Position numbers and translations under genes: made by a program. A DNA stretch of 64,000 bases, from contig CM060174.1 in the NCBI GenBank assembly GCA_030549775.1, positions 49,112,707 through 49,176,706 on the forward strand, in the 5' to 3' direction. The notes beneath the pieces are model-generated. The model did no database searches. It was not told the DNA's origin and saw nothing but the letters and a program-made list of their open reading frames with translations. Source of the stretch: Tamarix chinensis. Taxonomy: Eukaryota > Streptophyta > Magnoliopsida > Caryophyllales > Tamaricaceae. This document shows positions 46,196-56,234 of this stretch, in pieces (position 1 is the first letter of the stretch; the number at the start of each line of letters is the position of its first letter).

Positions 46196-46704
46196 GAGTT
46201 TAGTCCCTTAATTCAGCCCATTAATCATGGTTGAATTAAGACCATATTAACCTTAATGCAAAGCATAATATCATTGGTTAAATGATACTAAGGATTAATA
46301 TTACAAAGCTATACAATAGATTAAGATACATACATGAAATTATAGCCATACCCTAACTTACATAAAATATACTTAGGGTTAGGGTTTACAACAAGTTTAT
46401 AAAAAAAGTGAATATCATCACTCTATCTTTTGTTGTAATGTATCATCCCATGTATGTCATAGCCTTGCATGCCTTGGAATACTTGTACACATCCATGTGT
46501 ATGAACATCATCTTCTTGCAAATATGTAACATACCTACAAGAATAACTTGAATGTTTTTCAATGTCAAGCATATTAGAATTATCAAGAATATTTAACATG
46601 ATAGGCTCCAATATTATGAAAGCTAAATCATCTTCCTTACCTTGAGGATTAGAATGAATATGACAATCATTATGTTCAATGGATGCTTTTGCATCACAAT
46701 TCAT
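46196..46704 (-). mobile_element. Gypsy LTR, continuation after the gag-only insertion
   Basis: The first 436 bases duplicate 36947-37382, then unique text runs to the LTR edge near 'gatgcttttgcatcacaattca'. In minus orientation the LTR begins TGATGCAAAAGCATCC, close to TGATGTAGGAGCATCC of the other gypsy LTRs. Confidence 0.75.
46423..46704 (-). CDS. LTR-encoded Pol-extension peptide, longest copy
   Basis: An open minus frame of 93 codons with an ATG close to the LTR edge. The core 'KEDDLAFIILEPIMLNILDN' and 'SYSCRYVTYLQE' matches the peptides read from 20669, 32256 and 33308. A C-terminal tail ('GMQGYDIHGMIHY') is present only here. It is either the C-terminus of Pol, coded across the LTR edge, or an independent small ORF. 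No known domain is recognised. Because all copies are in LTRs, selection for the peptide and for LTR function cannot be told apart here. Confidence 0.45.
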   Translation of the reverse strand: MNCDAKASIEHNDCHIHSNPQGKEDDLAFIILEPIMLNILDNSNMLDIEKHSSYSCRYVTYLQEDDVHTHGCVQVFQGMQGYDIHGMIHYNKR

Positions 46705-47190
46705 CTAATAGTTTTGTGATTCTAACCGAAGTAGTAAAATATTTAGATACATGTGGGTTAAGGAAAGGAAATACGGCTAGACATGCTTTGTGTACTAGTT
46801 TGGGTACTTAGATTGACAGCCTTCCAATTATACTTAATGCATAAAATCTAGTTAAATATAGGAGCCTCTTTTTGCTGCTATAATGCTAGTATTTAATAGG
46901 GTTAATATTGACACTTTGTCGTATTAATTAATTAAGAGAAGTAATATAAGGTGTATGGACATGCTTTTGGTGTACAACTTGTCGATCTCTTTCTCATGAT
47001 TAAAATATGACTTAGAAATAAATATTATATTTTAACCTAATCTAGTGGTAGATTTTGATTTTCCTAGCATATTTATCATATCTGCAGTTTTCCATTATTT
47101 TTATTATTTTATTTTATTTATCCCTTTTATTATTTTTATTTTTTATAAACCCCATTAGTATTTTTATTATTTATTTATTTTGTGTTGTTT
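46705..47190. other. AT-rich spacer, no gene seen
   Basis: It contains only AT-rich DNA with scattered homopolymer runs. No repeat or domain is recognised. Confidence 0.5.
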
Positions 47191-48115
47191 AGTTTTTTTT
47201 TTTATTTTTTTTTTATTTTTAAGGTAGTTAAATAGAGGTGAGCCCTCTCAATCACCGGCCTAGAACGATACTCTTATTTACCAGTGCTACAATTAACTAC
47301 AAGAGGGTTTAAATTGCATGCCGGCTACGACCACACCAATCAATAAAGGAAAGATTATGTTTATTGATAATCCACTTCTCAGTCTTTGATGGATTTTCTC
47401 GGGTAAATTATGGTAAATATATACTAAAAGAAGCTGTACAAATACATAGGGCATACCTTAGTGGAGACAAAATACACCAAGTGTAAAGAGTTAGGCCTAG
47501 TTATAGATACTCGGCCTAATACACCCCAACAGGGGAATTACAAAGGAACATGATGTTCTACAAAAAAGAGGGCACTGTAGACATATTTCTGGACTATCAC
47601 TACTACCCCCTTAGGGTCAAAAGTTTTAGAATCAAACATAATTACATTCCGGTTTTGCCATATGAAGTAAACCAAAGAGGCCATGGCAAGTGCTCAAGCT
47701 TTCCATATCTTGTGATGTCGCCTAGAGTTTCTTCGAATGGTTCTCATGGCACTTAGAAGAGAGGTGGATCCCCTTGAGATACCTAGCCTAGCACGAATGT
47801 GTTACCATACCTGATGAATCATAGGGCAGGCAAATAATAGCTGGTCTTGAGATTCTTGGTCTCTTCGGCACAAAACACACTCCATGGGCCCATCAAGAAA
47901 CTTCAAGCGATCTCTTGTGTAGAGTCTTCGATGGAGGGCAAGCCAAATAAGGAAGGCATATCTTTTAGTTTTGTTGATGTACCAAACAACGTGGTAAGGT
48001 CTCCAGGTAGGGCCTTTGTCTCTGAAGAAGTTGTGGGCTGCTTTGGTGGAGAACCCTGCTGGTTCTTTGATGGATTTTTAATCCGTAAAGAAATCATATG
48101 CTCTTCAATGTACGG
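47191..48115 (-). pseudogene. LINE (non-LTR retrotransposon) 3' fragment with zf-RVT domain
   Basis: The minus strand reads 'GFSTKAAHNFF', 'YAFLIWLALHRRLYTRDRLK' and 'MECVLCRRDQESQDQLLFAC', then 'MIHQVW', between about 48060 and 47820. This is the layout of the zinc-binding region at the end of plant LINE reverse transcriptases (zf-RVT). The usual ESxDHLFFxC is here ESQDQLLFAC, so a zinc-binding His has become Gln. Further C-terminal text 'ALAMASLVYFIWQNRNVIMF' is typical too. The T-rich run at 47191-47220 is a possible poly(A) tail on the minus strand. RT and endonuclease are missing, which fits 5' truncation. Confidence 0.7.
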
Positions 48116-49201
48116 CTAAACATCATTACTATTGTGTAATACCAATAGCTTTAGCATTTGACAAGTAATTTGTGCAAAACTCAATTGCCTCTTGCGTAAG
48201 GTAACTCTCAACAATACATCCTTCTGGCCGATATCGATTCTTCACATAACCTTTTATAATCTTCATAAACCATTCAAAAGGGTACATTTAATGTCCATGA
48301 ACAAGTCCTAGGATCTTTATCTCATAAACTAAATTAACAGTCAGATGTACCATAATGTCAAAGAATGAGGGTGGAAAATACATTTCAAGCTGCACAAAGT
48401 AATCACAATCCTTATGATGTATGAATTTAGAGCAGAAGGCGTTAAAGAAATAACAAATCCTCATGATAGTAACTCGAACACACTTTGGTAAAATTCTATG
48501 TATAGCTATCGGCAACAAGTGTTGCATCAAAATATGACAATCATGAGACTTTATGTTAATTGATTTCAACTCTTTCATCGACACGAGCCTTCTGACATTT
48601 GAAGAATACCCTTCTGGAACCTTGATACTGTGAAAGAATTCACAAAATAAAATTTTCTCTTTTCTAAAAAGAGTATGACACGTCAGTAGTAAATATGTTC
48701 TTCTTCTGTTGTCTCACGGTGTCAGTTCCCATCCAATAACCATTTCTTCCATATCCATTCGAGCATTGATGCCATCTTTAGTCTTGCGTGGAATATTAAG
48801 TAATGTACCAACAAGACTGTCACATATATTTTTCTCAATATGCATCACATCAAGGGTATGTCTCACGTACAAAGATGCCTAATAAGGAAGGTGGAAGAAT
48901 ATTGACATCTTCTTCCACCCAACTGATGAAGGCTTATCTTTATTCTTCTTCCCAAAATTAACACTCAAATGTTTTATCTTGAGCCCCACTTGTCAACACA
49001 TCAATTGGTTTGGTGCCTTCCCTTCTTCTCGGAAGCCATTGAATGCTTTTCTTTGCCTACGATAATGATGATTCTTCGGTAAAAACTTGTAACACCCCCA
49101 AAATTTACCCCATTTTTTTAAAAAAAAAAACCATATGCCCAAAATTTACGGTTTTAAGTTTTAAATATGTTTTTTTTTTAAATTAAAAATGGGGTAAATT
49201 T

Positions 49202-49213
49202 TGGTATCAGAGC
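49202..49213 (+). other. tRNA-Met primer-binding site
   Basis: TGGTATCAGAGC followed by 'tagggttttgcatgg', here fused directly to 'aaattt', so the last bases of the 5' LTR are lost. Confidence 0.75.
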
Positions 49214-49314
49214 TAGGGTTTTGCATGGAGTTAGTCATGCATGGTTGGGCAAAAGTTTATGAATAAAATACTTAAGACATTAATCATTTAAAGTGGAAGA
49301 TTGTTGAGCCGGGT

Positions 49315-49660
49315 CCAGACCGATCCACCGATCAGAAATAGTGGTTAGGACATGATGTCCTATGTGTAACCGATCCACCGGTAATAATAGTGGTGTGGAC
49401 TTTGTCCCGCAAGTGACCGGCCCACCGGCAATAATAGTGGGGTGACTTGAGCTCAATAAATATAAACCAGAGTTTGCCAAACGTTTAAAAGATACTAATT
49501 ACTTATAGTGGAACACCATGTGAGCAGGAACCAGACCGATCCACCAGTCATAAATAGTGGTGTGGACTTTGTCCCGCAAGTGTCCGGTCCACCGGCGAAT
49601 AATAGTGGTGTGAACTTTGTTCCGCAAGTGCCCGGCCCACCGGCTATAATAGTGGGGTGT
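49315..49660 (+). repeat. LTR unit array in the remnant
   Basis: Six 'ccgatccaccgg..taatagtgg' units with the linker 'gtgtggactttgtcccgcaa', a linker version not seen in the other copies. Confidence 0.85.
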
Positions 49661-50275
49661 TCCTGTGCTTACATGGTCTTGATAAAAGGCATGGTGTGTA
49701 TCGACTTTCGGTAAAAAGATTAATTAAATAATTAATCCGGACTGTTTGGGCTTTATGTGTGGGTTTGATCTTTTATAAGTTGTGTACTTATCTGTATGTC
49801 TTTATGTATCATATACGTGTTTTGGAAGTGTAACTCGAGTATTATTCTATATGATTTTATGTGACTATGTGTTGGCCTTAGTGCTCGAATACCTTACTCA
49901 GTACGTAGCGTACTGATCACCCTTTTCATGGGTGCCGCTCATTCCCACGAGTAGAAGGCCCATCTGACTTCCTGAAGGTAGGAGATGTCTTTTATGATGA
50001 TATCGATGTTCATGGAGCATCAGAAGGGATCGAGTGATGATGGGGTGGGATCTTTCCCTATAGTGACGTGGCTGGCTCTCCTTGAGATTTTTATTACCAT
50101 TTCTCTTATTTATGATTAATACTTTGGAAACAATTTTATTATTATAGTTATCTCCTTTCTAGATAAACTAAATCTCGATCTTTGGGATTGTGTAAAGACT
50201 TGCGCGTATTTGAACTCCGTAATTATGAAGTTGGATTGTTTATTAATGTTTGGAATTGTTTTTCTTAGCCTTAGC

Positions 50276-50409
50276 ACTTAATGCTAGAACGGTAGAAGTG
50301 AACCGATCTAGTATTAAGTGTGGCGGTAACATTCCCAAAATTTACGGTTTTAAGTTTTAAATATGGTTTTTAATATAAAAAAAAATGGGATAAATTTTGG
50401 GGGTGTTAC
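50276..50409 (+). other. LTR stem-loops with compensatory changes
   Basis: ACTTAATGCTAG (50276-50287) pairs over all 12 positions with CTAGTATTAAGT (50308-50319) around a 20-nt loop. Compared with the copy at 2556, two pairs changed on both sides: G-C became A-T, and C-G became T-A. The terminal stem-loop follows ('cggtaacattcccaaaattt' with 'aaattttgggggtgttac'). Confidence 0.85.
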
Positions 50410-51736
50410 AAAACCTATGATGCCCAAGGAACACAGTCTTCTAGACATATGTTAGATGAACAAATAAAGTATTCTCTTCACATATTGGACATGCATAATG
50501 GCCTTTCACACTATAACCTGACAAGTTGTCGTATGCCGGAAAATCATTTATAGTACAGAATAACATTGCTCTCAACGTGAAATTTTCTTCACTATATGCA
50601 TCAAATACTTCAACGCCCATGTCCCACAAGAACTTCAAATCATCAATCAAAGGTTCCAAATAAACATCAATATCATTCCCAGGTTGGTTTGGCCCCAAAA
50701 TGAGTAAATACAACATTATATACTTACATTTCATATAGAGCCACGGAGGTAAATTGTATATAACCAAAATCACCAGCCATAAACTGTAGGTGACTTGATT
50801 GTATGGATTCATTCCATCTAGAGAAAGCGCAAGGTTCACATTTCTTACTTCTTTACAAAATTTAGGGAACACGCCATCAATCATCATCCATTGTGGAGAG
50901 TCAGATGGATGTCTAAGAAGCCCATCATTTATCTTCTCATCGGCATGCCATCTTTGGTTCTTGACATATTTGACATCATTAAAAATCCATATTAATCTTA
51001 TTATTATAGGAAAATACCATAACACCTTAGTGGGCACCTTATTCTTCTTATAACTCGGTGTTTTGCATTCAGGATTAGGACAACTATCCAAAGATGCATT
51101 GTTATTGCGATATAAAATACAATCATTAGGGCATGCATGTATCTTCTCATAACTCATGCCCATAGAGGAGAGAATCTTCTTCGCTTCATAGGTACGATCG
51201 GGTAGAACATTGTCATTAGGAAGCATATCCTTTACAAGTAACAATAATTCCGTGAAACTCTTATCACTCCATCCGTTACATGCTTTTAAGTTGTACAACC
51301 TTAAAGTACTGGATAATCGCGTAAATGTCTTACAATCACCATACAAAGGTTTCTCCGAGTCATTTAATAACTTCTTGAACATTTTTTGACAATCCCAAAC
51401 ACTTTCCTCAACCTTTTGAGTCATCTCCTCTAACGAATGTCCCTCATAGTTATCAAATGATGATCCACTACTATCCCTCCTAACATCGTCATTATCATAT
51501 TTAAACTCTATTTCCCCATGCCATATCCAATAAGTGTAACTTGCATTAATTCCATATACAAACAAGTGATGTCTCAAATCATTAGCGTTGACACGCTGAA
51601 TATAAGCACACTTCAAACAAGGATAGACTATTCTACTAGAATCCCGAGCATGTTCAAATACAAACTTGATGAAAAACTCCACTCCTTCGTTATATTCTCT
51701 AGATAGATGATTTGCATACAACCATTTCTGATCCAT

Positions 51737-52117
51737 AGCTTTTCAATCTATATATATCCCATGTGAAAGTAATTATTAAAAATTAATTGAATTATAAGTT
51801 CAATAATTCACAAATCACTCATGCTTAGAAATAATTAATCTCAAAAGTATCATGTTATTTTGTATATGTATACATACGAATCATGCTAACATGTTTCCAA
51901 AAAGATCTTAATACTCAATGAAACTACTCATACTTAGAGTTCATACACACACACACACACATATACATACATACATACATATATAGAAAAACATTATACA
52001 ATAATTCAAATTAAAAAAGATATACATATTATGAGATTTAAACAATAGTATCACTATATACATCAAAAGGTTGTTATAGCCCAAACACCTAAAAACTAAA
52101 AACTTATATCCCTAAAA
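51737..52117. other. CACTA 5' region, no gene seen
   Basis: AT-rich DNA with (AC)n and (CATA)n runs at about 51945-51985 between tnp2 and a second ORF. Confidence 0.5.
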
Positions 52118-52417
52118 CTAAATCCCTCGGTAGCCTCGTCGAGCTCGATCAGAAACTATAACTCTAAAATTCCACTCATCACGATATATCATCTGATCCC
52201 TGACATCATCGTAAGAGATTCTACTCATGGATACTCTAGGGTAATCGGGATGGATACTCAGAGGCAAGTTATGACAAAACCTCCACTTATCATCAACGAC
52301 CATCAGCTCTCTTGATATCCTATCATCCTCTCTAGCAAACAACTCACCCTCAATAAATCTTGGGTGTGGTGCATCAGTGTGGTAGACAAACCATTGCAAA
52401 AAAGTAGACATAGCCAA
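52118..52417 (-). CDS. Hypothetical ORF in the CACTA 5' region
   Basis: A 99-codon minus frame with balanced composition (rich in Asp, Arg and Glu), unlike the surrounding AT-rich DNA. It reads 'HPRFIEGELFAREDDRISRE', then 'YDDVRDQMIYRDEW'. I do not recognise a family. It lies about 320 bp upstream of the tnp2 ATG on the same strand and may be an exon of a second CACTA protein or captured host sequence. Upstream minus-strand text (52430-52600) is partly readable but broken by stops. Confidence 0.35.
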   Translation of the reverse strand: MAMSTFLQWFVYHTDAPHPRFIEGELFAREDDRISRELMVVDDKWRFCHNLPLSIHPDYPRVSMSRISYDDVRDQMIYRDEWNFRVIVSDRARRGYRGI

Positions 52418-52864
52418 CGCCTATGGCTCTATCTGAGGCAGGGTCAATAGAAGGTGATACGATCTAAAATAGAAGGGGTGATAGGATGAGCCACTCGTGT
52501 ACAACCGACATAGCTCGCCGTATAACCATATCACATGAGTCCCTAGATCTGTATATGGTGCCATACGAAAATATGATGGAGGGTATGTCATCTCACTACC
52601 TCTTAATGGGAACCACTAAATTTTTTCATCAATGTTATTCTCGAAAGGATCTAAATTTTAGAATATGTAAACTGATCTTCAATTAGCTAGACAAATCATA
52701 AATATATTCTACCAGATCTTAACAAACTATGTAAAGTTAACAACATCAAACTATTTAAAATAAGGACATAATCTTTAGTTATATATTTAACAAACCAGTC
52801 GAACATCAAACTATCATCAAATCGTTCAAGCTACGCATAGTAAAATCAAGTAGATATTAATAAG

Positions 52865-52911
<47 letters not shown>
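52865..52911. repeat. (TA)n microsatellite
   Basis: A run of about 22 TA units, close to a following (ATT)n at 52951-52991. Confidence 0.95.
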
Positions 52912-52913
<2 letters not shown>

Positions 52914-52914
52914 A

Positions 52915-52951
52915 AAGCTAGATAACTATAATTAAACCCTAATAAATACTA

Positions 52952-52991
<40 letters not shown>

Positions 52992-53600
52992 CACAATCAT
53001 TCCTGTCTATTTAATTTTTCACTTTTATATTTAGTATAATAAACGCTAAACCCTTACGCTAATTAACCCTAATAAATTATAATAAAAACTAACCCTAAAC
53101 CTTATAAGATAATGATCCTAAATGTAGCTAACTATAATTTAACCCTAATAAATCCTATATTATTATTATTATTATTATTATACACAATTATTCCTATCTA
53201 TTTAAATTTTTACTTTTAAATTTAGTATAATAAACGATAAACCCTAACCCTAATTAACCCTAATAAATTATAATAAGAACTAACTCTAAACCTCATAAGA
53301 TAATGATCCTAAACCTAGCTAACTATAATTAAACCCTAATAAATCCTATATTATTATTATACATAGTTGTTCCTATCTATTTAATTTTTCACTTTTATAT
53401 TTAGTATAATAAACTATAAAACCTAACTGTAACCCTAATAAATTATAATAAAACCTAACCCTAAACCTCATAAAACCCTAATCCTAAACCTAGCTAATTG
53501 TAATTAAACCCTAATATATAAATCCTATATTATTATTATTATTATTATTATACACAATTATTTCTCTCTATTTAATTATTCACTTTTATATATTTCTTAT
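52915..53600. repeat. Tandem repeat of about 176-201 bp with internal (ATT)n
   Basis: Four units begin with 'ctagctaactataattaaac' (52917, 53118, 53313, 53490), giving periods of about 201, 195 and 176 bp. Each holds 'aaatcctatattattatt' with a different number of ATT triplets (14, 8, 4 and 7 by eye), then 'cacaattattcctatctatt' and 'aaccctaataaattataat'. Confidence 0.85.
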
Positions 53601-53760
53601 TTTCTATATCTATTTAATCCTCATCAAATAACAATCATTAACATATGTATATCTAATTGAAATTTTCATTTAATGATGTGCATATGTAAAATGTATTTTC
53701 ATTTCATTATATGACATTTCCTATATCTTATAGCTATTGTTCTATACTTATTAATGAAAA

Positions 53761-53808
<48 letters not shown>
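53761..53808. repeat. (TG)n(TA)n microsatellite
   Basis: About 12 TG units followed directly by about 11 TA units. Confidence 0.95.
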
Positions 53809-54419
53809 GTTTTTATGATGAGTGACATTATTAATAATTTGAAGTCTTTTATTTCTCTAGCATCGTATATAATTCTACACTCTCATGCATGTTATATATA
53901 TCTGTAAAGGTTTTAGCCAACACATGCATTTGTTAATATATAACAGTAACAAATTCAACAATGAACAACAACATTTTTCACCAACACATTCAACAACACA
54001 TTTTCGAACAACAAACTGCAATTTTTCTATAACAAACAAACACAACCCTATAGCAACATGCATGCATTTATATATATATATATATATAAGCTATGAGCGA
54101 AAGAACAAACACATACGTAAAAGGAACGGCGGCGAGCAAGTTGAGAGTGGCAATGACCTACAAACATGGTAGAGGATGAAGGTACAAGTGTTAGCTTGGT
54201 TCGAAAGAATGACAGCACGCACATGCAAAGCCAACAATGGCAGAGGGGTGGTGGAGAGTTGGCGGTACGAGGGTTTCATTTACTTGAAAGGAGCCGGAGT
54301 GGTGGTGCATGGTGTGGTGGTGCGAGGGTTTTCAAGAAAAGGAGAGTAAGAGAGGGAAGGTGTAGAGAGTCTAAATGTTTTGGTACAAAATAGAACTGAA
54401 CGAAATAAAAGGCGGATTA

Positions 54420-54698
54420 GGGGTTTTAATAACGGTTCTTGTAGGAATTGTTATTAAAAATTTGACACTTTTGATAATGGTTCTTATACGAACCATTATT
54501 AAAACCTTTTTTAATAACTGTTTTACTTGAACCGTTATTAAAAAATTAGTGCAAATTTTAATGTTGCCCTTTTAATAACAGTTTTGAACTATAACCGTTA
54601 TCAAAACTATCCCGTGCGTTAATTTTCACACATTTGACAACGGTTTTCAAACCACTGTTATTAATGTCTCGTTATTATTTCCTATTTTCGTAGTAGTG
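54420..54698 (-). mobile_element. Right end of the CACTA element
   Basis: The minus strand begins CACTACTACGAAAATAGG at 54698, the classic CACTA terminus. Subterminal copies of 'aataacggtt' and 'aaccattattaaaa' in both orientations follow and fill 54420-54680. tnp2 reads away from this end, as expected for the 5' end of the element. A candidate 3-bp target duplication could not be confirmed, because the left end is uncertain. Confidence 0.75.
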
Positions 54699-54943
54699 AT
54701 ATCACTACAAAACCCTAAATATTTGACCATCATCTTTCTTAATCTATCATCATATAATATTTATCATCCTATTCAAACCCTACAAAATTTATATTACCAC
54801 TCAATTCATAAGTACATAACCTATACACATCACAAAAGATACATATAAGGAATTCAATTTCAGTCTATCATCGTAAAGCTACAAAATGGCATAATGACCA
54901 AAAGCTATAATGTTAATATCATTCACTAGTTTTTAATTACTAT
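54699..54943. other. Spacer between CACTA end and gypsy LTR
   Basis: AT-rich and no gene seen. It starts with ATATCACTACAAAACCC, which makes a palindrome with the CACTA end. Confidence 0.5.
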
Positions 54944-55505
54944 TGATGTAGGATCATCTCCTTCAAATGATATAAATATGCTAATTAATTTTTTTTAAGT
55001 TAGAAAGTGCCAAAATACTCCTAACTTCGATAAAAATTATTAGCTAAGGGTGTAAACGATGCAAGAAGTTGACTATGCCACCACCTTTGTCAATGTTTGA
55101 AGTCAGCTCCACATGGCTTGATCCTAACCCATTAAAAATGAAGCACCAACCCTTTAAGGTTACCTACAAGGATCATTTTTCCCATCCATAACAATCAGCC
55201 AAGATACAAAAAAAAAAATTGTATAAGATCAACTTTGCAGTAGCCATGCTACAACATTGGGCTACGAAAAGGAAGAGCATAATCAACTCTAGTCTAGGTT
55301 TGGTTGATTGACATTACCAAGGGTTATTAGCAACACCTAATTCATAATTTTTTGGAAAATCATAGGGTAGGAAGTATTGACTAAATATGGGAGTACTTAG
55401 ATTGTTTTGGTTAATCTATTTTTTCTAGATTTAGTTGTCATTTAAAGATTGATGTAATGTATAATACCCTTTGTATTCCCCATAGATGAATATGTAGGTA
55501 TTGGA

Positions 55506-55557
<52 letters not shown>

Positions 55558-56013
55558 GTAAATTTGAAATCAGCTAGGAGGAGGTCCCAATTTCAAACTT
55601 AAACTAGCTAGTTAGATTATTATGTAACTAAGTATTAGGGGTAGTGATCTAGTTAGCCATGAAAAGTAGTATGGTAATTTTTTTACTTCAAAGAGACTAA
55701 CACATTCATATATATGTACTAGATCTTGAATAATATACTACACTTGCACAAAAATTAGAAGAGTCCTCACTCTTTCTCTGATAAAAAACTTAAGTGAACG
55801 GTTTTATCTTAATCTCACAAATGTCACACTCTTTGTCCTTAGTGTTGTTACCTAAGGTTGTGAATGTGAGTATTTTATCTCAATGGTTAATTGTATATCA
55901 AATATTTCCCCTTCTCTTCTTGATCTTTGATCCTACATTTTTGTTTCTTGGTGGCTGAATTCCCTCCCACAAATCTTCCTTATTTAGCTCGAGACATTTA
56001 TGTACCTTACGCA
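54944..56013 (+). repeat. 5' LTR of the gypsy element
   Basis: It is bounded by the TGATGTAGGA start and a primer site directly after its CA end. It contains a (TTA)n microsatellite of about 17 triplets at 55508-55556. Only its first 17 bases can be compared with the interrupted 3' LTR. Confidence 0.65.
55508..55556. repeat. (TTA)n microsatellite
   Basis: About 16 perfect triplets in the LTR. Confidence 0.95.
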
Positions 56014-56234
56014 TAAATTGGTATCAAATATCAAGGTTGGTACTTTGGGGTTCTTAATTTAATTTTATTATCTTAAGGATCAAGGTTATTAATTCCAAAA
56101 TTTAGCTTTTGTTATCCTTAATCCTCACTTTTATCCAAGATCAAACATACACACAAAAATCTTCTAGCCATCCTAAACATTCTTGCTCAGTTAAACTTTT
56201 GTTAAACATCAAATCTTTGTTGCCATCAACATCG

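Larger units (their letters stand above)
49088..50410 (+). mobile_element. Giant-LTR retrotransposon remnant inside tnp2
   Basis: It starts TGTAACACCCCCAAAATTT and ends GGGGGTGTTACA. The flanks are AAACT (49083-49087) and AAACC (50411-50415), a probable target duplication. About 110 bp of LTR end are followed by a primer site TGGTATCAGAGC (49202-49213) and about 50 bp of leader. The text then jumps into the middle of an LTR and runs to its end. Nearly all of the element has been removed by internal deletion. Confidence 0.8.
48120..51736 (-). pseudogene. CACTA (En/Spm) tnp2 transposase, split by an LTR remnant
   Basis: The ATG at 51736 opens a 431-codon frame. Residues 1-75 are the transposase-associated domain ('MDQKWLYANHLSREYNEGVE', 'PCLKC', 'HLFVYGINASYTYWIWHGE'). 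From about 275 the Transposase_21 (tnp2) core begins ('DSPQWMMIDGVFPKFCKEVR', 'LALSLDGMNPYNQ', 'GHYACPICEENT'). The frame stops at 50441, and near 50410 'KTVFLGHHRF' is cut by the insertion. It resumes at 49087 with 'FLPKNHHYRRQRKAFNGFRE'. The C-terminal part 'LKSINIKSHDCHILMQHLLP' and 'PPSFFDIMVHLTVNLVYEIK' is at 48288-48584, then 'NRYRPEGCIVESYL' to about 48130. Stops and frameshifts make it inactive. tnp2 binds and cuts the ends of CACTA elements. Confidence 0.9.

Noticed and set aside
52915..53600. Possible interstitial telomere repeats (aaccctaa words)
   Set aside because: The words are scattered within a ~190-bp tandem unit and are not in head-to-tail heptamers.
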